Shown here piece after piece: positions 61,011 to 64,000 of a stretch of 64,000 nucleotides of DNA. Below the pieces are notes generated by a model. That model had not been told where the DNA came from. It searched no databases and saw only the letters and a list, made by a program, of their open reading frames with translations. The number at the start of each line of letters is the position of its first letter. The stretch's first letter is position 1. This DNA is from Porticoccus sp. W117. GTDB taxonomy: Bacteria; Pseudomonadota; Gammaproteobacteria; Pseudomonadales; Porticoccaceae. Made by a program: the position numbers and the translations under genes. The stretch spans positions 1 to 64,000 of the forward strand of contig NZ_JATAAF010000002.1 in the NCBI RefSeq assembly GCF_030341905.1. The letters are read 5' to 3'.

Positions 61011-62351
61011 TTGAAAAAAATTCAATCTCTGCGGGGCATGAACGACCTGCTCCCCGCCGATTCACCCACGTGGCAATACCTGGAATCTACGGTTCGCAGC
61101 CTGTTCACCCAGTATGGCTACCGCGAAGTGCGCACTCCGGTGGTGGAACAGATCGATCTGTTCAAACGCTCTATCGGCGAAGTTACCGATATCGTCGAAA
61201 AGGAAATGTACGCCTTTGAAACCTTGGGCGGTGAGCAGGTGTCCCTGCGCCCGGAAGGTACTGCCGGCGTGGTACGCGCCTGTGAACAGCATGGCTTGTT
61301 GCACAATCAGACCCAGCGCCTGTGGTATCTGGGCCCCATGTTTCGCTACGAAAAGCCTCAGAAGGGCCGCCTGCGTCAGTTCCATCAGTTTGGGGTGGAA
61401 GTGTTTGGCCTGGAAGGACCGGATATCGACGGCGAAATTCTGTTGATGACCGCCCGCCTGTGGCGCCAGTTGGGCATTGCCGACCGGGTGACTTTGCAAA
61501 TCAATTCTCTGGGAACACCGCAATCCCGCGCAGCCCATCGCGCCGCGCTGGTGGAGTATCTGCAGCAGCACCGCGACCAGCTGGATGCCGACAGCCAGCG
61601 CCGTCTGGAAACCAATCCACTGCGCATTCTGGACAGCAAGAATCCCGCCATGGAAAGCCTGCTAGAGGCCGCTCCCAGCTTGCAGGATTATATGGACGAC
61701 GAATCCCGCGAACACTTTGCTCGCCTCTGCCAGATTCTCGATGCCGCTGGCGTCGCCTACGAAGTGAACCCGCGCCTGGTACGTGGGCTGGATTACTACA
61801 GCCGCACCGTGTTTGAGTGGGTGACCGATAGCCTTGGTGCCCAGGGCACCGTTTGTGGCGGTGGTCGTTACGACGGCTTGGTGGAACAGTTGGGTGGCAA
61901 ACCCACCCCGGCGGTGGGCTTTGGTATGGGCGTGGAGCGCCTGGTATTGATGCTTGACGCACTGGGAGTGGTGCCGGATAGTATCGGCCAAAATTTGGAC
62001 GTCTACCTCACCGCGGTGGGGGATGTGCAGGTAGCGGCGCTAACGTTGGCGGAGCAACTGCGCAGCCAGTGTCCGGATTTGCGTATCCAGTGCCACAGTG
62101 GCGGCGGCAGTTTTAAAAGCCAGATGAAAAAGGCCGACAAAAGTGGCGCCCCGGTGGCGCTAATTTTGGCGGAAGATGAAGTAGCCGCCGGCACGGTTAC
62201 GGTGAAGTACCTGCGGGAAGAACGTCCCCAGGACACGGTAGCTGCCGATCAATTGGATGAGCTGCTAAACAACTATTTTGGAAAGTGTCATCCTGAGCCG
62301 CGAAGCGGCGTAGGGATCTCACAGTCAATCGAATCAAGTACCAGGAGTTAG
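61011..62351 (+). CDS. hisS: histidyl-tRNA synthetase with repeat-derived C-terminal tail
   Basis: A 446-residue class II synthetase. Starts with TTG at 61011 ([15 protein letters not shown]), 6 nt after AGGAA, which matches the family; the earlier TTG lies inside ispG. Motif 2 is [25 protein letters not shown], the histidine A-site [15 protein letters not shown], motif 3 [13 protein letters not shown]. The anticodon-binding domain ends near residue 424 (ELLNNYFG). The last 22 residues ([15 protein letters not shown]...) are translated from an extragenic repeat (GTCATCCTGAGCCGCG...) and have no counterpart in E. coli HisS. Confidence 0.95.
   Translation: MKKIQSLRGMNDLLPADSPTWQYLESTVRSLFTQYGYREVRTPVVEQIDLFKRSIGEVTDIVEKEMYAFETLGGEQVSLRPEGTAGVVRACEQHGLLHNQTQRLWYLGPMFRYEKPQKGRLRQFHQFGVEVFGLEGPDIDGEILLMTARLWRQLGIADRVTLQINSLGTPQSRAAHRAALVEYLQQHRDQLDADSQRRLETNPLRILDSKNPAMESLLEAAPSLQDYMDDESREHFARLCQILDAAGVAYEVNPRLVRGLDYYSRTVFEWVTDSLGAQGTVCGGGRYDGLVEQLGGKPTPAVGFGMGVERLVLMLDALGVVPDSIGQNLDVYLTAVGDVQVAALTLAEQLRSQCPDLRIQCHSGGGSFKSQMKKADKSGAPVALILAEDEVAAGTVTVKYLREERPQDTVAADQLDELLNNYFGKCHPEPRSGVGISQSIESSTRS
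62287..62330. repeat. extragenic-type repeat fused into the 3' end of hisS
   Basis: GTCATCCTGAGCCGCGAAGC then GGATCTCACAGTC, a half element of the family at 6942/52170. It lies inside the coding frame and provides the last residues and, shortly after, the stop codon of hisS. Confidence 0.7.
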
Positions 62352-62352
62352 C

Positions 62353-63069
62353 GTGAGCGCACATTTAAGTGAAGAAGAACAGGTAGAAGCCCTCAAGCGG
62401 TGGTGGCAGCGCAATGGCCGCACCACTATTGTCGCCGTGGTGGTGGGGGTGGCTGCCTGGTGGGGACTGCAGCAGTGGAATCAACAGCAGCAGGCCCAGC
62501 AGGAAAATAACTCTTTGCTGTACATCGAAGTTCAACAGTTGGCCGCTGCCACAGGCATCAGCGAGCAACAGCAGACCGAGCTGTGGAATAAATCCAGCAC
62601 TCTGAAAACTCAGGCGGAAGGCAGTCAGTACGGTTGGTACGCAGCCTTGATGCTGGCCAAGCTGGCGTTTGAAAAACAGGATTACGATACGGCGGCCAGC
62701 GAATTGCAGTACGTGATTGATGGTTCCGGCGATGATGGCCTCAACGCCATTGCCAGATTGCGCCTGGCCAAAGTAGAAGCCACTCGCGGCAATACCGAGC
62801 AGGCACTGGCGCTGCTGAATGGTCAGGATAACGGTGACATGGCTGCCGCTTATGCGGAGCTGCGTGGCGATATTCATCGCCAGCAAGGTGATAGTGATGC
62901 CGCGCGCCTTGCCTACCAGGAAGCCCTCAATGACAGCTCCTCCGGAGACAACCAGTTGTTGAGTCTGAAACTCAACCGCGTCACTCCACTGGACGCGTCG
63001 CAAACGCCAACTGAGGATGCCGAACCGGTGGCGGAAACTGATTCCACCGATGCTGACAGCAACCAATAA
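62353..63069 (+). CDS. yfgM: YfgM-like tetratricopeptide protein
   Basis: A 238-residue inner-membrane protein. Short cytoplasmic segment (SEEEQVEALKRWWQRNGR), one TM helix (24-41: TTIVAVVVGVAAWWGLQQW), then a periplasmic TPR domain (GWYAALMLAKLAFEKQDYDTAASELQ, EQALALLNGQD, AELRGDIHRQQGDSDAA) and an acidic tail. YfgM binds the Sec translocon with PpiD and helps periplasmic chaperone hand-over. GTG start at 62353, one base after the hisS stop, with AGGAG upstream. Standard hisS-yfgM-bamB order. Confidence 0.93.
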   Translation: MSAHLSEEEQVEALKRWWQRNGRTTIVAVVVGVAAWWGLQQWNQQQQAQQENNSLLYIEVQQLAAATGISEQQQTELWNKSSTLKTQAEGSQYGWYAALMLAKLAFEKQDYDTAASELQYVIDGSGDDGLNAIARLRLAKVEATRGNTEQALALLNGQDNGDMAAAYAELRGDIHRQQGDSDAARLAYQEALNDSSSGDNQLLSLKLNRVTPLDASQTPTEDAEPVAETDSTDADSNQ

Positions 63070-63096
63070 AACGGGACAACAAAAACGAGATAACTC

Positions 63097-64000
63097 ATGC
63101 AAGTGACCCCTCCACTGAAATACCTGGCAGCAGCGGCGATGTTTTTACTGTTGGCCGCGTGCAGCTCCAAAGACGACAAAGAGCAACCGGCAGAGCTGGT
63201 CAAATTTCCTCAGGAAGTGACCATCAAACGGCTGTGGAGCCAAGGTGTGGGCGGCGCTCACAACAAATACCTCACCGGTATGCGCCCGGTGTTGCGCAAT
63301 GGTGTTATTTACGCGGCCAGTGGCAAGGGCCGGGTGTCTGCCTTCAATAGTGAAACGGGTAAACGCCTGTGGAAAGCCAAGGTGGTCAAGGGCCTTTCCG
63401 GCGGTGTCGGTTTTGGTGGTTCCCAGGTATATGTCGGCGATATTGAAGGCCGTCTGTATGCTCTCAGTGCCAGCGATGGTATTCAGCAGTGGCAGGTGAG
63501 CTTGAGGAGTGAAGTTCTCTCTGCTGCCAGCGGTGACCGTGAACGGGTGGCGGTGCAAACCAAAGACGGGCTTATTTACATGTTGTCTGCGGAAAGCGGC
63601 GAAGAACTGTGGCAGTACAAGACGCAAACCCCGCCGCTGACCAACTACGGCACCAGCTCACCACTGTTGATTGGCGATTTGGTGATCGTGGGTACTGCCG
63701 ATGGCCAGGTTGTCGCCCTCAATGCGGAGACTGGTTCGCGCTTGTGGGAGAACCGCATTTCAAACCCTCGAGGCCGCACCGAGTTGGAAAAGCTCAGCGA
63801 TGTGGACGGCGAAATTGCCGTCGATGGCCAGGTGCTGTACGCCACCTCTTACCAGGGAACCACCGTGGCTCTGAGCCGCAGCCGAGGCTCCCAACTGGGC
63901 AGTCAGAAAAGCTCCAGTTACCACGGCCCGGCCGTGTCTGGCTCACGAGTGTTTGTGGTGGAAGAGGGCGACTATGTACGCGCCCTGCGCGGTACTGCCA
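63097..64000 (+). CDS. bamB: outer membrane assembly lipoprotein BamB (partial, runs off right edge)
   Basis: The first 301 residues of a beta-propeller lipoprotein of the BAM complex. Lipobox LLAAC with Cys at residue 22; PQQ-like blades repeat (VIYAASGKGRVSAFNSETGKRLW, VYVGDIEGRLYALSASDGIQQW, VIVGTADGQVVALNAETGSRLWE). ATG at 63097 with AACGAGA upstream. BamB supports insertion of barrel proteins such as the small barrel and TonB receptor encoded here. Full length would be about 380-390 residues; the end is outside the window. Confidence 0.96.
   Translation, partial: MQVTPPLKYLAAAAMFLLLAACSSKDDKEQPAELVKFPQEVTIKRLWSQGVGGAHNKYLTGMRPVLRNGVIYAASGKGRVSAFNSETGKRLWKAKVVKGLSGGVGFGGSQVYVGDIEGRLYALSASDGIQQWQVSLRSEVLSAASGDRERVAVQTKDGLIYMLSAESGEELWQYKTQTPPLTNYGTSSPLLIGDLVIVGTADGQVVALNAETGSRLWENRISNPRGRTELEKLSDVDGEIAVDGQVLYATSYQGTTVALSRSRGSQLGSQKSSSYHGPAVSGSRVFVVEEGDYVRALRGTA

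Noticed and set aside
61062-62236. Long antisense frames across hisS, sppA, isc and other genes
   Set aside because: They are shadows of GC-rich codons on the opposite strand without motifs or ribosome sites.

Overview
The window reads as chromosome of a gammaproteobacterium, probably a marine heterotroph near Pseudomonas/Cellvibrionales. Two conserved gene orders point this way. The first is purN-purM-DUF2066-hda ... DUF2069-wrbA-arsC-yihY, which I recall from Pseudomonas. The second is suhB/trmJ-iscR-iscS-iscU-iscA-hscB-hscA-fdx-iscX ... ndk-rlmN-pilF-rodZ-ispG-hisS-yfgM-bamB. No tRNA, rRNA, CRISPR array or prophage was recognised. The only insertion-sequence trace is the 3' end of an IS1182-type transposase at the left edge.

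Layout. 0-12.5 kb: HU-like protein with a basic tail, aspS, yebC-family regulator, a small acidic protein, ruvC, dxs, a DUF3108 protein, purN/purM, a DUF2066 protein, hda and a small outer-membrane barrel protein. 12.6-27.3 kb: a myo-inositol locus. It has an RpiR-type regulator, divergent iolB-iolC/DUF2090-iolD-iolE-iolA-iolG, then a PhnP-like metallo-beta-lactamase-fold hydrolase and a HAD phosphatase. Convergent to these are an MFS transporter and a TonB-dependent receptor. Related inverted-repeat operator candidates lie in front of both transcription units. 28-31.6 kb: a two-gene copper unit, a Sco-type metallochaperone and a secreted galactose-oxidase-like copper radical oxidase with three tandem 161-residue C-terminal modules. 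31.6-34 kb: pxpABC, 5-oxoprolinase. 34-41.5 kb: sppA, DUF2069, wrbA, arsC, yihY, acyP, an aldo/keto reductase and an aldehyde dehydrogenase.

41.7-52.5 kb: suhB, a large periplasmic-sensor GGDEF-EAL protein, trmJ and a complete isc operon, with two adjacent IscR-type sites over a sigma70-like promoter. 52.8-56.5 kb is an accessory patch: a second GGDEF-EAL protein, an AT-rich orphan secreted protein and azlCD. 56.6-64 kb: ndk, rlmN, a PilF/PilW lipoprotein, a 267-bp branched palindrome, a RodZ-like protein lacking its periplasmic domain, ispG, hisS, yfgM and the start of bamB.

How it fits together. The inositol locus encodes every step from myo-inositol to DHAP plus acetyl-CoA. Its two extra hydrolases suggest that it may also accept a phosphorylated or cyclic-phosphate inositol; this is inference. 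The copper pair resembles the Streptomyces Sco/GlxA partnership. Intergenic spaces are crowded with inverted repeats of several families, often nested in one another, and two have become the coding 3' ends of dxs and hisS.
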